DNA from: Dendrobium chrysotoxum
Taxonomy: Eukaryota; Streptophyta; Magnoliopsida; Asparagales; Orchidaceae
Length of the DNA stretch: 64,000 bases
NCBI GenBank assembly: GCA_019925795.1
Contig: CM034311.1
Span: forward strand, 12,902,926-12,966,925
Reading direction: 5' to 3'
Of the stretch, positions 36,466-48,735 are shown one piece after another. A program made the translations under genes and the position numbers. Each line of letters begins with the position of its first letter. Position 1 is the stretch's first letter. The notes under the pieces are model-generated. The model did no database searches. It saw only the letters and a list, made by a program, of their open reading frames with translations, and was not told the origin of the DNA.

Positions 36466-38170
36466 TATTATGATCTGGGAGCTCGAGTCTATATTTTGAT
36501 TATTACAAACATTATTGGGTTTTACATAGTTTCTCCTACTTGTTATTATTGCATATTATTTTTTTGTGCATTAACAATTCAGGTACTATATACATCAAGC
36601 ACTGTGAAAGGATCAGGCCTCAAGATTGGATAGTCTTGGAATGACGTCTTTAAGAGTTTGTGATTTTTAACTTTCTTGAGTCTTTGAATTGTAAAAGGTG
36701 ATTGTTTAGCTTAGCAACGATGCACACATACATAGTGGCGGAGTAAAATTGAATGTGTATTTTTTTTTGAATATCATACTGTACGATCTAAGATCGTACT
36801 GTATGATTTAATATAAATAGAAATTAATTAAACCATTTAATGAATCAAATTTAATTTCAAACTAATCATATAGGATGATCATTTATAATTAGGAAACCCT
36901 GCCGCCAATCATATATTGGGTAATATTTTGAAATTTAAAAGTTAAACTAATCGTATTGTACGATTACCATCATACTGTATGATATAATTAAATATTATCT
37001 AATATAATCCTATAATTAAGGAATCAAATCATGATTAATTGATATTTGATATCATACTGTATGATCTCCCGCTTCATAGAGTATAACCCGATTAGCTCCC
37101 AGATGATAATTAATCGCCAGCAATTATACTATACAAAAATTTTATTCGATTGAATTATTCGTACTGTACGACCTTGATTTCATACTGGATGATAAGTTTA
37201 AGTATTTGAACTAATTGTATAGACTCTTGTTTATGTATAGTACTAACAGAATATATTGAACTAATTATATTGCACGATCTTTTTATCGTACTGTATGATC
37301 AAAAAATAGCTGAATTGAAAATTTAGGTTTTTTGGAAGCCTTTGTATTTAAGCTCTCTTATTAGACTTTAAAAAAGCCTTTGGTTGTTGGAAAAATTCTG
37401 ACAGAGTTCTTTGAGGGATTGTGTCCTCTTGAGAGATCTTGGTGTTTTCAGAGAAAGGGGGAGAAGTAGTGTGAGATGGGATTTCACGCTGCTCCAAGAA
37501 AGCTTTTTCCTAATTTCCTCCATCTTCAATAATCTTGAGGGAAGCTCCAAGGAGAAAGACTTCAAGGTTAAAGATCATTGGCACTCTACCTGACCAGAAG
37601 GGTGAAAGGAATTCAGGTTCTCTGCCTTACCAGAAGGGTGAAAAGAAAGAATTTCGGTACTCTGCCGCACTGGATTGGTGGAAGAGATTTTGTAAATGCT
37701 TCTTCGCGTTACTGTGGGGGCAATAGTATAGTCACTAAAGGTTTTGTGTAATACCCAGAGAGGAGGACTTTAGATAGTAGACATATGTCATATTTTGATC
37801 GAACCACTATAGATCTTGTGTTCTCGATCTTAACTTTTGTTTCTGTATTTTATTTTTTAGTATATTAATTATTTCCATGTTATATTATTACAAATATGTG
37901 TTGAAAAGAATTGTGATTATTTTGGTTTAATTTTTGTGAGAAAAATAAAATAAAGTTATAGAAGAAAATAATCTCAAAAATTTCATAATTGTGTTTTGTA
38001 CAAAATCAAAATAAAAGAAAAATTGCAATTGAAATTTTTATAGCATTAGCTTCCACATTATTAAATTAAGTTTATGGTTGATATGAAGTTTTCTTTAAAG
38101 GGAGTGATTTTGGAGAAAAATAATTTTAAAATATTAATTATCGCCCTTCTTAATGTGCCTTGGGCGACAT
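36466..38170 (+). repeat. 3' LTR of element E, right end missing
   Basis: Collinear with 29471 to about 31245: palindromic boxes 36770-37310, TATA-like region near 37347, CGAACCACTATAG at 37799. The polyC signal is reduced to CGCCC. Similarity stops near 38170, before the expected LTR end. Confidence 0.75.
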
Positions 38171-38412
38171 TGATCTTTGTGTCAACACGACGCTGGCAAA
38201 TAAGGAACCTAGCAGTGCAATGTCAGAATCTGGTGCTGAGGAGCTTTGAAATTGTATGCTGCGATGCTTTAGATGATAACATTGTGCCTCTGTTCAATAT
38301 TTGTTGATTTTTCCTTCTCAGGATATTTCCTACATAAATATCATTAAAACAACACATTTTTATAAAATTTTAACATAATAAATAATACATAATTTACACT
38401 TAATATCCCCCT

Positions 38413-38427
38413 TACTATGTAATCTAT
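38413..38427 (-). other. Putative terminal polypurine tract of element B
   Basis: Plus strand ATATCCCCCTTACTATG resembles ATCTCCCCCTTTTTGATG of Y. A second tract-like site with GATATCACCAAAAAGG follows near 38581-38606, matching the duplicated tract of Y at 50124-50154. Confidence 0.45.
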
Positions 38428-38703
38428 TTAAAAATAGGGAGAAATTTATAATTCTTTTTTATTTATTTATTATTACTATTTTAAATATCAGGAAAAAAAC
38501 ATATTAAACACACATAGGTTGGTAATAAAAAATAAACTGCACTGAATAGAAAAAATTATACATCTAATAACTTCCTACTCCCACTTTTGATATCACCAAA
38601 AAGGATATCTACCGAGTGACATCAATACAGAACAACACTATAAAGCAAAGTGAAAAAAATAATAACAAACTACAATGAACAAACTATAAAGCATATAATA
38701 TAA

Positions 38704-38850
38704 TTACTCGTTGGAGGGTCCCTGATTAGGTGGTAGCAGTGGTGGCTAAAAGTAATAGTGGATCACAGTAAACAGATCACTGAACCACTATCGGTCCTCC
38801 TCATGCTGCTACTGGAGCTGCTCCCTATTGACCTCATTTTTTGTGAGGTC
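38704..38850 (-). pseudogene. Envelope-like relic, C-terminal piece
   Basis: The minus frame reads a Gln/Glu-rich stretch (REQLQ, QHEEDR, WFSDLF) and ends PSNE at a TAA (38704-38706), with stops inside. The Gln-rich N-terminal part of the relic at 41030-42019 would join it once the intervening DNA is removed. A perfect 10-bp hairpin (38827-38853) marks the junction. Confidence 0.45.
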
Positions 38851-38853
38851 AAT

Positions 38854-41029
38854 AACATCAAATTAAATTTATTGAATCAAACTAAATTAGAAATTCAATT
38901 CAAAATTGTAAATCAATTATTAAAATCTAAATAAAAAACCCCTTTGTCCAAAACTAATTTATGGGAAAATTTTATATCCTTCACAACCATATCAAATAAC
39001 CTTGGATTCATGATCTATCATTTACATATTGATTAGGTATACCCCTAGAGTCAACCATATCAATTTGGAAGTATTTTAAGCCTTTAACCCTCAAAACTAA
39101 ATTCATTTCTAAAAGTTGCGAAACCTTCAAATATTTATTGCCCATGCCACTGGACCTTGCAAAACTACTAGTCATGTTCATAGTTATTGTCATGATGCAT
39201 CAAATAATTTTGAACCCTTGGTGGACCATGGTTGACCATAAAAAATTATAAAATCCTAAAACCTCCTAAAACTAAAATTTTCTTAATCTTTAACATGGCT
39301 CAGCCAAACCAAATCATGAAACCTCTTCAAATACATTTCAACTATGATTTGGAGTGTATTGAATCAAACCCCAACCCATGGTTGACCAAGGGATCCTAGG
39401 TTGACCTAAAGGCCCCTTAAGCCTTTGAAATTATATTTCATACAAGGAAGCCCCACCAAACCTTAAAACAACTTCCAACTAACTCAAAATGTCATATGAA
39501 ATTGATTGGACCCCACCTTGACCCCTAGTCAAAACTGATTGACCAAGTGAACTCATGAGTTGACCAAAACATACCTATACCTCAAAATCTCAAATCTAAA
39601 GATTTTGACCAAATCAATGAACCAAACTCATGGGGACAGTCCATGGGTCACTATAAGTCTCCTAAAAAAATTTCAACCTATGGGCCCACCTAATTTAGCC
39701 AAATTGGTTGAACCAAGTGGACCCAAAGTAGTTTTCTTAAGCCAAATCCCTATCCTTATGAAATAAAATTGCACAAATGGCTGCAGTAGTCATGCCTTGT
39801 CTTATTACATTAAACCCAGCAAGCCCAACCCATGGGTTGACCTAGGTAAACCAATTAGGCTAACCCAAACCCCCCAAAACCATAATTCATGGACCTAAAG
39901 TGAACCCAACCCAAATTAGTTATGTAAACATTTCAAATAAGTTCTAAAAGATCCTTTTCACCCACCCCAAGTAGCCCATTGACTTAATTTGGCTCCATGT
40001 GCACAAAACTCCAAAATTCCTCTTTATACATCACTTATCCTTATATTGTCCTTCACCTGCCTAAAAGGGCTATCCCTCAACAACCATAGTAATATGGCAA
40101 ACATCAAGGGAAGCCTCCAAATAAATCTCAGTCATTTGTGAAGGCTCCATGGCTTGAATTAGGGATAAGAGGGCAAAAAGTTCATAGAAGGAATACTCTC
40201 AACTCACAGCCTCCCAGGCCCTCATTCTTCTTCCTCTATGCTTTGAACAACTCCCCAAGGTCCCACAGAGCCTTTCCAATTCTTCTATAGCTCAAAAAAT
40301 CTCCATTTAAGAAGAGAGAGAGAGAGAGAATAAAGGGAAAAGGATAGAGAAAGTGATAATTCTCCAACAACATTCAATCCAGTGAAATCGAAGCTTGGGG
40401 TCATTAAGGAAGTTCAATCCAGTGGAAATCAAAGCTTGTAGTCATCAAGGAAGTTATAGAGGACATCTCTAGGGGTACATAAATCCCAAAAATATTCACT
40501 TAATAGAGATATTTTTTGTATTTGAAGGTTTAAATTTAAATTTAAAATTACTTTAACATTATAAAGTATCACTATAAAAAAATCTTCTATTACCGTCAAA
40601 CTTTCTGGCAGATTTAAATGCACCGATAAAAGCGGCAGATGAATCGATGGATATTTTACCAGTACTTTATGGTAGAATTTCTAGTGTATTAACCCCCGCT
40701 AATTTATCGATGCATATTACGCTGACTAATTCTTTGTTTTCCATAATATCCCAGTTCATTTTCTATCAGAAATCATCGATAAAATCTCTGGTGTAAATTA
40801 CGCCGGCTTACTTAAACCCGACAAAAAATTTCTAGCAAATTTTTGCCAGTTTTGTTTACCTTAAAAAATTTGTCAAAACATTCGACAAAGAAAGCCCTAT
40901 TTTGCCCGCTCTGTTGTCTTTCTCCTTATTTTGTTTCCTCCTCATTTCAGTTTGCTCTACTCATGTCAGACACCTACAAAGAACACCACCGCCATCAATA
41001 TTGGTCCTGCTACTATTAATTTTATACTA
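38854..41029. mobile_element. About 2.2 kb of gypsy-like repeat inserted in the envelope-like relic
   Basis: The part 39200-39980 is rich in GGTTGACC words and is the reverse complement, diverged, of the 157-bp repeat field at 7640-8350 (shared order GGTTGACCAAG...GGTTGACCTAAAGG). It holds a GA tract at 40313-40329 and a possible small CACTA-like element (40570-40686). No gene seen. Limits are approximate, and no target duplication was found. Confidence 0.45.
40570..40686. mobile_element. Possible small CACTA-type (MITE-like) element
   Basis: Starts CACTATAAAAAAATC, ends AGAATTTCTAGTG (inverted CACTAGAAATTCT), and both sides carry TAT (40567-40569, 40687-40689), the 3-bp duplication size expected of CACTA elements. 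The inverted repeats agree well only over the first few bases. The sequence to the right partly repeats the inside, so the end could be elsewhere. Confidence 0.3.
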
Positions 41030-42019
41030 CATATGGATCGAAGTGAGCTAAGTTTTGGTGATGCTGCTGCTGCGGCTTGGTTGTGTAGGAGTCAAAATGA
41101 GCCTCCCATTGATCAAATCACCAAACCAGCTGATCAATCTGAGACATCTGGAGGATAGGGACAGGTGCAGGAATAGGTTCTTCCTCCTCTTCCATAGGCT
41201 CCTCATGCACATTGTGATGATGAGTACTATGAAGGGTATGGAAGGAGTTATTAGAATAGAATACATGGTGGTGATCACGTCGAGCTCGAAATTAAAGATT
41301 GTATTTTGATTCAAGGACAAAGGCAATTATCCTAGGGCTAGATTTGGCTTTCTTTTTTGGTCGGGATCTCTAATGCAGATTAGATGTTCAACATAGCGAA
41401 TTATAAGATCAGATGCATTAAAGTCCAGGTTAGTCATGATGTAGTAAGTTGTAAGTGAAAGAACAGGTGTAATATGAATATGATCCCCATCTTTAGGAAT
41501 AATGGAATTGCAAAGTATGTGATGGATGGTTCAAACATCCTTAACTAAGGTGTTGACCTAGGCTACATGATAGTTGACACTAGTTTCCCTAAGAATATTA
41601 TTAGTAGGAGCCAAGTTAAAATCAGGATATGAAGCCAATATGTGGATCTTATCTCCAGTGGTAGAGAGGTGAAGGAATTCATGAAAATCTTGGTAGGTAA
41701 CCTCTACAGGCCTTCGATTAACATATGATTGTAAGGAAATAAAAGCATTATTAATGCGAAGGTTGGCAAAAAAATCAAACAAGAGTTCAGAATTAAATGG
41801 AAAGGCTAGTGTAAGGAGGAAGCCAAGAGTTGTTCTAGCAAATAGATCAAGTACCTGAAAGTTCAGAACATTTTAATTGATAATCTTTGAGGGGGTTATG
41901 CTAGCAGTCTTATAGTGGTTGTAAGCCACTTCATCAGTTTCCTCAGTAAAATAAGGATCGATAGCTCGCCTAGATAAGTAACCAGTAAGTGCTCTAGATC
42001 TTTTGTCACCAGCCACTAT
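41030..42019 (-). pseudogene. Envelope-like ORF relic of element B
   Basis: Several in-phase pieces on the minus strand give RRAIDPYFTEETDE, an FFANLRIN motif, a VEVTYQDFHEFLHL stretch and IHITPVLSLTTYYI. These have the pattern of plant 'envelope-like' / putative plant transposon proteins found downstream of pol in some Sireviruses. A Glu- and then Gln-rich tail follows near 41180-41060. At least five stops (for example near 41872 and 41562) break it. The likely start codon (42017-42019) is now ATA. No signal peptide or membrane segment is evident. The family call is by eye. Confidence 0.5.
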
Positions 42020-42113
42020 AAGAGTAAGAGTGCTTAAGTAAGAGAGAAGGAAAGGTGGAATATGTTGAGTAAAGAAAAAAAAATGATTTTAGGCTTTTAA
42101 ATAAAATTGTCCA

Positions 42114-42223
42114 TATCATACTGGATGATCATGAGATCATGATATCAGCCGTTGGATGTGTTGTGATCAGAGAGGTGAATTTTTGTTAAGATCGTATATG
42201 ATGATGTGAATCATCCCAGATGA
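42114..42223 (-). repeat. Palindromic boxes upstream of the envelope-like relic
   Basis: ATCATACTGGATGAT, GATCATGATATC and ATCATCCCAGATGAT lie within 110 bp, about 100 bp before the relic's start. They look like CpG-decayed versions of the ATCGTCCNGGACGAT boxes of the LTRs. Extra repeat boxes before the envelope gene are described for envelope-containing Sireviruses. Confidence 0.5.
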
Positions 42224-42715
42224 TGTGAACAAAAAATAAAGAACTTAGAGAATGGAATGTGATGATCATGAAGGGTTCAAAAATAAAAATCAAGTAAAAA
42301 ATAATAGAAAACAAAAAAAATATGATAAAAATAATGATATGACAAAAATTTGTTTTTTTTTATCAACTTGCTCCTAGTAAATGATAAAATTACCTCATTA
42401 TTAAATTTAAAAACCAATAAGAAATTAATTGACAACACTAAAATTCAGAAAGGCTAAAAAATTGATCTTGTTAACTCTAGCTCAAACTCCTTATAGGTCA
42501 AAATTCGTTTTTTTAAAAAATCTAAATAAAAAAAATTAGATAGGAAACGTGATCTTTTCATCTTTCATTTCAGAAATAATATGTAATAGAATAATATTGC
42601 AAAGTAATTAATAAGAAATCATATTTTTTAAATTCAAGTGTAGGAGATATCAATTGACACAGGGAGTCTTCTAAGATTTTAAGGATTTTTGAAATAAAGG
42701 CAAGCTAACTCTTAG

Positions 42716-42862
42716 TGGACTCATTTTATGCCTCTTTATCAGCTTTTGGCGCACATTTCGCATCTTTTAATTTTTGATACACTTCATACTTCTTACAATT
42801 ATTTGGTGGTCATTGTGCATCTTTCCAATTTTTGGGCTCATTTTATGCCTCTTTTCATTTTT
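42716..42862 (-). repeat. Hairpin ladder in 3' non-coding region of element B
   Basis: TCATTTTATGCCTC, GGCGCACATTTCGC, GATACACTTCATAC, and GGGCTCATTTTATGCC in the same order and spacing as 50562-50722. 42250-43420 is otherwise AT-rich and non-coding, collinear with 50230-51420. Confidence 0.7.
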
Positions 42863-43422
42863 GCATGCTTGCTTCCTTTCTAAATCTTTAAAAAATTTCT
42901 CAATTGTGAGATTATCTTCCAAATATGAGAGAAGATAAACTCACTCTCTTATATAAGAAAGGGTAAACCACAAAAGAGATTCCTATCCATATGATATATA
43001 CAAATAGCTTGATTAAGAAAACTTGAAAGAGATTTATTGACTGGGAATATTATTCAAATGAGATAGATTTATTGTAGGAAGATAAAATAGATCTTTATTT
43101 CAAATTTTAATTTTTAATTTTAAATATATTTTGATTTAAAAATAAAATACATTATTAAAGGAGTTAAAGAAAGAGAAATAATTATCAATATTTTTTTCTT
43201 TAACTATTTTGGAGGAGTCAATCACTGCTTACATGCTTCTAAATAAAAATTAGGCAAAATTATCATTTAGAAAAAATCAACAGCAAAAGTGAGCACTAAT
43301 CTGATTCTAAAAATACTGAAGAAAATTAATAGAAAATCAAAAGCATAAAATAGGAACACATAAACTAAAACAAACATATAAATTAAATAGAAACAAAAAA
43401 TCAGAAATAAAAAGCATAAATT

Positions 43423-46400
43423 TTAAGCAAGAATATTTATCACACCTAATTTGGTTCTTAGGGTGTTGAAGGTTTCAAAAGCTAGAGGTTTCATAAAGAT
43501 ATCAGCAAGTTAATTTTTAGTGGCTACATGGTGAAGCTCTATGTCTCCTTTGGTAACATAGTTCTTAATGAAATGGTGCCTTATGTCTATGTGTTTAGTC
43601 TTGGAGTATTGGATTGAATTTTTTGAAATGCAGATGGCACTAGAATTATTACATAAGATTGAAATGGTGCCTACAGGTAATCCTAAATCCATTAGTTATT
43701 TTTTTAACTGAAGTACTTGAGCCGCACAACTTCCTAAGGCTATATATTCAACTTCAACAGTGGACAGGGCAACTGAGTTCTATTTTCTACTAGACTAGGA
43801 GACTAAGGATTATTCAATGAATTGACATGTTTCAAAAGTGCTTTTCTATCAACTCTATATCCTACAAAATTTGAATTAGAATATCCTATGATTTCAAAGG
43901 AGGTGTTGTGCCCAGGATACCAGATTCCTAAGTCTTAGGTTCCTAAGAAATATCTAAGGATTCTCTTAATAGTAGTCAAATGGGACTCTTTTGGATTAGC
44001 ATGAAATCTAGCAAAGAGATAAAATCTAAATAATATCATGTCTGCTAGCAGTCAAGTAAAGAAGTGAACCAATTATTTCTCTGTATTTCTTTTGATCAAC
44101 TGATTTTCCATTTGAATCTTTATCTAACTGAATAATAGAACTAATAGGAGTGTTTATTGGCTTGGCTTTATCCAATTCATATTTTTGAAGGATGTCCTTA
44201 ATATATTTTGACTGACTAAGGAAAATTCCATCATCCTTTTGCCTTATACTAAATCCAAAAAAATAGGTCTGTTTTTCCATCATACTCATTTCAAACTTCT
44301 TACTCATTATTTTTAAAAATTAATTACATAGATTTTTATTAGAAGATCTAAATAGAATATCATCAATATAGATTTGGACAATGAGTAGTTCATCTTATAC
44401 CTTTTTTAGAAGTAGGGTGGTTTCTATGATCGCCTTAACAAAGGTTCTTTTTAGTAGGAATGTGCTTAGTTTTTCATACCATACCTTGGGTGCTTGTTTT
44501 AGTCTATATAATGCCCTTTTTAATTTGAACACATGATTAAGAAATTGTGAATTTTTAAAGCATGGGGATTGTTCAACATATACATCTCTTTTATTACCTC
44601 ATTCAAAAAGGCACTTTTGACATCCATTTGGTATAGTTTGAATCCCTTAAAGCAGGTAAAGGCTAGTAGCACCTAATGGCTTCTAATCTAGCTATAGGGG
44701 CAAGGTATCTTCAAAGTCAATTCCTTCTATCTGATTATACCCCTTAGCCACTAATCTTGCTTTATTTCTCACCACTACACCAGAATCATTCTTTTTTTTT
44801 TTTGAAAACTCATTTAATTCCAACAACACTCTAGTCCTTAAGTCTTCCAACTAGTTCTCAAACATCATTTCTCACAAATTGATTTATCTCTTCTTACATG
44901 GCTAGGATCCAAAATTCATCAGATAAAGCTTGATTTATGTTGGTGGGTTCAGTCACTGAGATGAAGGCATAGTGGTTTACTACTTTTTTAAGTCTATGCC
45001 TAGTTCTAACACCTTCAGATAGGTCTCCTAAGGTTAGTTCTTTAAGATAACTTGAGAAATATCTCGATTCTCTAGGTAGTGAATTCTCAAGTTCTACCAT
45101 TTCCTCTAGATTTATAGATTCTACTCCTTGGGTAATTTTTATAACTTCTTCTTCTTTTACCCTAGACCCTCCAGAATTATCAGATTTATCAAATATAACA
45201 TAAGTGGTCTCCTCTACTTCTAATATCCTTTTATTAAAAATTTTAATGTATTTTCCAACAATTAAGTACCCTAGGAACACTCCTTCATTATATTTGGGGT
45301 CAAACATTCATAGTAGAGATTTCCCATTATTTAGATTGAACACTTTACATCTAAAGACATGAAGGTGAGACAGGTTGGATGTCCAACCCTTAAGGATTTC
45401 ATAGGGTAGCTTATTCATCTTAGATCAACATTAACCCTATTCAGAACATAACAGACTGTATTCACCGCTTCTGCCTAAAAGTATTTAGGAAGTGAGTATT
45501 CAACTAACATGGCTCTAGCGGCTTCTACTAGGGTCGTGTTCTTTCTTTCATCTATCCAATTTTGTTGATGGATTCTAGGAGCTAAAAAATTATGATTTAT
45601 CCCTTACTCCTTATAGTAATATTCAAAAATTTTATTTTCAAACTCTCCATCTTGATCATTATGAATTATCATAATTCACAACCTAGCTTCCTCTGAATTC
45701 AAGTGGAGAATATCCTAAATTCCTCAAATGATTCACTTTTATGAGATAGAAATCTAATTAAAGTAAACCTCAAATAATCATCAACAACTACATACCCAAA
45801 GACTTTCCCTCCTAGACTTGCAATGCTAACAGGTCCAAAAAGATCCATGTGAAGAACTTCTAAAGGTTTGCCAGTGTTAATGTCTTTAATTGAGTGAAAG
45901 GAGGATTTGACTTATTTCTCAAATTGAAAGGCATTACACAGGTTATCCTTAGTGAACTCTAGTTTGGGTATTCCTCTTACTAAGTCTTTTTGGGAGATCC
46001 TTCTAAGGTTTTTCATACTTGTATGACATAATCTCTTGTGCCATAACCACGACTCATCAGCAATTATTTTTAAGCAAAATAAAGTAGTTGATTCAATGTT
46101 ATTTAAATCAAGCATGTAAATATTATTGATCTTTTTTCCCTGCAAAATAATGTTATCATTTAAGCTTATAATATAGCTGGTAGATAAGAACTTGATGCTG
46201 AAGCCTTTATCATAGACCTGGCTTATGCTGAGCATATTATATTTTAAGCCATCTACCAATAAAATATTTTTAATGATGAATTTTTTGATTTTCCAATTAT
46301 ACATAAGCCTACCACTCTCGTGGTGGTGTTATCTCTAAGTGTCATCTTATCTCCTTTCCTAGCCTCCAGTGAAATAAATTGATTTGCATCTCTAGTCATG

Positions 46401-46432
46401 TGCCTTGAACATCCGTTGTCCAGGTACTACAT
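43423..46432 (-). pseudogene. Copia pol relic (element B)
   Basis: Runs from a start ATG at 46432 (codon 2 is now TAG instead of Trp) to a TAA at 43423. Domains follow the order of Y: protease region (DNG in place of DSG), pre-integrase zinc region near 46000, integrase about 45900-45400, reverse transcriptase about 44900-44260 and RNase H to the end. Readable blocks are 45912-46304, 44894-45307, 44026-44307 and 43510-43692, separated by stops and frameshifts. Not functional. Confidence 0.85.
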
Positions 46433-46513
46433 GCTCTCATGATGCCTTTTATGAGAGCACTCCTATAAAATCATTAGTGGTCAGATTTAAGAACCCAAAT
46501 AAGTTTGAGTTCC
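46432..46513 (-). promoter_or_regulatory. Two-hairpin gag-pol junction (element B copy)
   Basis: Hairpin 1: 46504-46513 with 46490-46499 (two G-U pairs). Hairpin 2: minus-strand TGCTCTCAT (46459-46451) with ATGAGAGCA (46440-46432), 10-nt loop. The loop-closing pair is T-A where Y and E have C-G, a compensatory change. The spacer is 30 nt. Confidence 0.7.
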
Positions 46514-48221
46514 ACCTTATGGAAAGTGGGATGAAATGCTTACATGCTATACTGTGAATTATGAAATTTTGATCTCCACACTAAATATGTTTTATGTGGA
46601 TAGTATAAGTATGGGAGATGTGTCATAGCATACCACAAAAAAAAATCTAACACCAGAAAAAGGGTTTATTAATCTATATGGGTTATGGTGCCTCTTCCTA
46701 AATTTGAATGATACATGTTGTGGTGATGAATTACATAACTGTGCAAGTGTAGGTGATGATTTATTTTCTTTAAAAGCATTTAACTTGATTTGTAAAAATT
46801 GGTTTGCACTTTTAAGAATTTAATTTTCAATTTTTAATGCATGCTCCATATCATCAACTCATCTAAACATGCCTTTGATTTCTTAAATGATTTTTCTAAA
46901 TCAATATGAGATGTCTTTAAGGAATTATGCTCATCAGTTAGATCAAGATGCTTCTTATTTAAGATATAAATTCATCTAATAAAGCCATGTGATTATTATC
47001 CAAAGTGGAATGATCTTTCCTGAGGCATTCATGCCCTTTCTGTAGATTTAGAAAGTCATATTTAAGGCTTGCATGTAATTTCTTGAGCTTCCTATATATA
47101 GTATGAATTCTTTTAAAAACTTTAAATAATTCATCATAGGAAAGCTCACATATCTCCTCTTGATCAGAATGATCAAGATGATTATCTACCATTAAGCACA
47201 GGTTGGTTACCTCCTCTTCTACTTCAGTTTCAGATGAGTCAGAAGTAGAGTTTACCGAGAAAGCCTTATGAGTTCTTTTCTTACCCTTTTTAAGCTTAGG
47301 TTTTTCTTCACCCTTCTCCTTGATTGAGTGAGTTTTCATATTTGAGCAATCTGACTTCAAGTACCCTGGCTTCCTGCATTTAAAATAGATAACATTATCA
47401 GAAATCTGATAATTTTTATTGGCTTTACCTTTATTCCATTACTAATGATGATTTTGCACTTTTTTAGAAAGCTTTTAAATTGCCTTGTCATCAGCACAAT
47501 GTCATCATCATCATCAAGTGTAGAATTGTCACTATCAAAATTGTTAGCCTTTAAGGCTACAATTTTCTCTTTTCACTTTTCACCTACATTAAGCTGTCTT
47601 TAACTCACTCCTTGCTCGTAGATAATGAGCGATCCAAGTAAGTTATTAATGGAGTAAACATTCAGATCTTTAGATTTAGTTATAGCAGTAATTTTTGTAT
47701 CCTAGAAAGTAGGTAAACAACGCAAGATCTTATTAACTTTTTCATAGTTAGTAAGTTCTCTTCCTAAGGCATGCAAGGAAGTAACAATCTGAGTGAACCT
47801 AACATACATTTGAGAAATTGATTCACTAGGTTTCATGTAAAAGAGTTCAAAATCATGAAGTAGAATATTCAACCTAGATTATTTTACTTCATTTGTTCCT
47901 TCATAAGTTATGCAGAGTTTGTCCCAAATTTTCTTACCAGTAGTGCAGGTAGAAACACGCATATAATCTTCAGATTTTAAAGCATAAAAAAATAGTTCAG
48001 ACATTTTGCATTCAATTGGGATAAATCTTTATCTTCTATGCTCCAATAAAAAAAAAGAAGTTCAATTTTAATGCCATTAACAAATCGTAAATGTGTAAAA
48101 TATCCTTCTTAAACTAACATCCACATGTGATAATCTATAGATTGTAAAAAGGTAAGCATACAAATTTTCCAAAAATTAAAAGAAATATTATCAAATAAAG
48201 ATGGTTGTGTAATGGAATATC
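46474..48221 (-). pseudogene. Copia gag relic (element B), main part
   Basis: Collinear with Gag of Y, with the coiled-coil and acidic regions readable at 46959-47360. At the place where Y has TAG, this copy has TTA (Leu) and continues to a TAA at 46474-46476. The N-terminal 13 codons are at 58033-58071, on the other side of element Y. Multiple frameshifts. Confidence 0.8.
48217..48221. other. Target-site duplication of element Y (left)
   Basis: ATATC immediately before the LTR, matching 58033-58037. Confidence 0.95.
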
Positions 48222-48593
48222 TGAAAGTTCGATAGGGATGTTAAGCCCTAGTGAACTAGTCCCGAGGCTAACCAAGAGGGGGGGTGAATTGGTTATTTAA
48301 AAATTTCACGATAACTACAAAAATCTTTTCTATACTTAGCAGCGGAAACAAGTAAACAATAACGAAAAGATCAACCAACGATATTCACCCAAGCAGTTTA
48401 TATTCAAAAGTAAAATGCAAAACTGAATCAAAAAAAAAGCAAACCAGATTTTATAGTGGTTCGGTCAACTTGACCTACGTCCACTCCCCGGAGCCTCCCC
48501 TCCGGGTATTGCACTAAACGAAAGTGACTCTCCTTTTGCTCCCACAGCAAGGCGGAGAAGCCTGTACAAAACACCTCCTTTTCACCACACGGT

Positions 48594-48735
48594 GAGGCAG
48601 AGAACCCGACCTCCTTTCGCTTCCTCCTGAAGCAGGTAGAGAACCTTCGAACTCCTTTTGCTTCCACCTGAAGCGGGCAGAGAACCCACGAACTCCTTTC
48701 GCTTCCTCCTGAAGCGGGCAGAGAACCCGGATCTT
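48594..48735 (-). repeat. About 41-bp minisatellite in the LTR leader
   Basis: GAGAACC words at 48599, 48639, 48680 and 48721, each followed by CTCCTTTCGCTTCCTCCTGAAGC or a variant. The same array is in the 5' LTR (56702-56855). A five-unit form with period near 41 occurs in element B (58498-58665). Confidence 0.85.

Larger units (their letters stand above)
29471..38170 (+). mobile_element. Decayed Sirevirus-type copia element, plus strand (element E)
   Basis: Order on plus: 5' LTR 29471-31271, weak primer-binding site at 31274-31288 (TGATGCCATAGCGGG), gag relic, pol relic, a polypurine-like tract with inverted repeat near 36218-36243, terminal polypurine tract 36452-36465, and 3' LTR 36466 to about 38170. 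The last 100 or so bases of the 3' LTR are missing, so no target duplication can be read. Gag and pol carry many stops. Confidence 0.85.

Noticed and set aside
48449..48465. GGTTCGG in the LTR block as a Pol III B box or tRNA-like gene
   Set aside because: No A box at proper distance, no cloverleaf can be drawn, and the element's sense strand is opposite.
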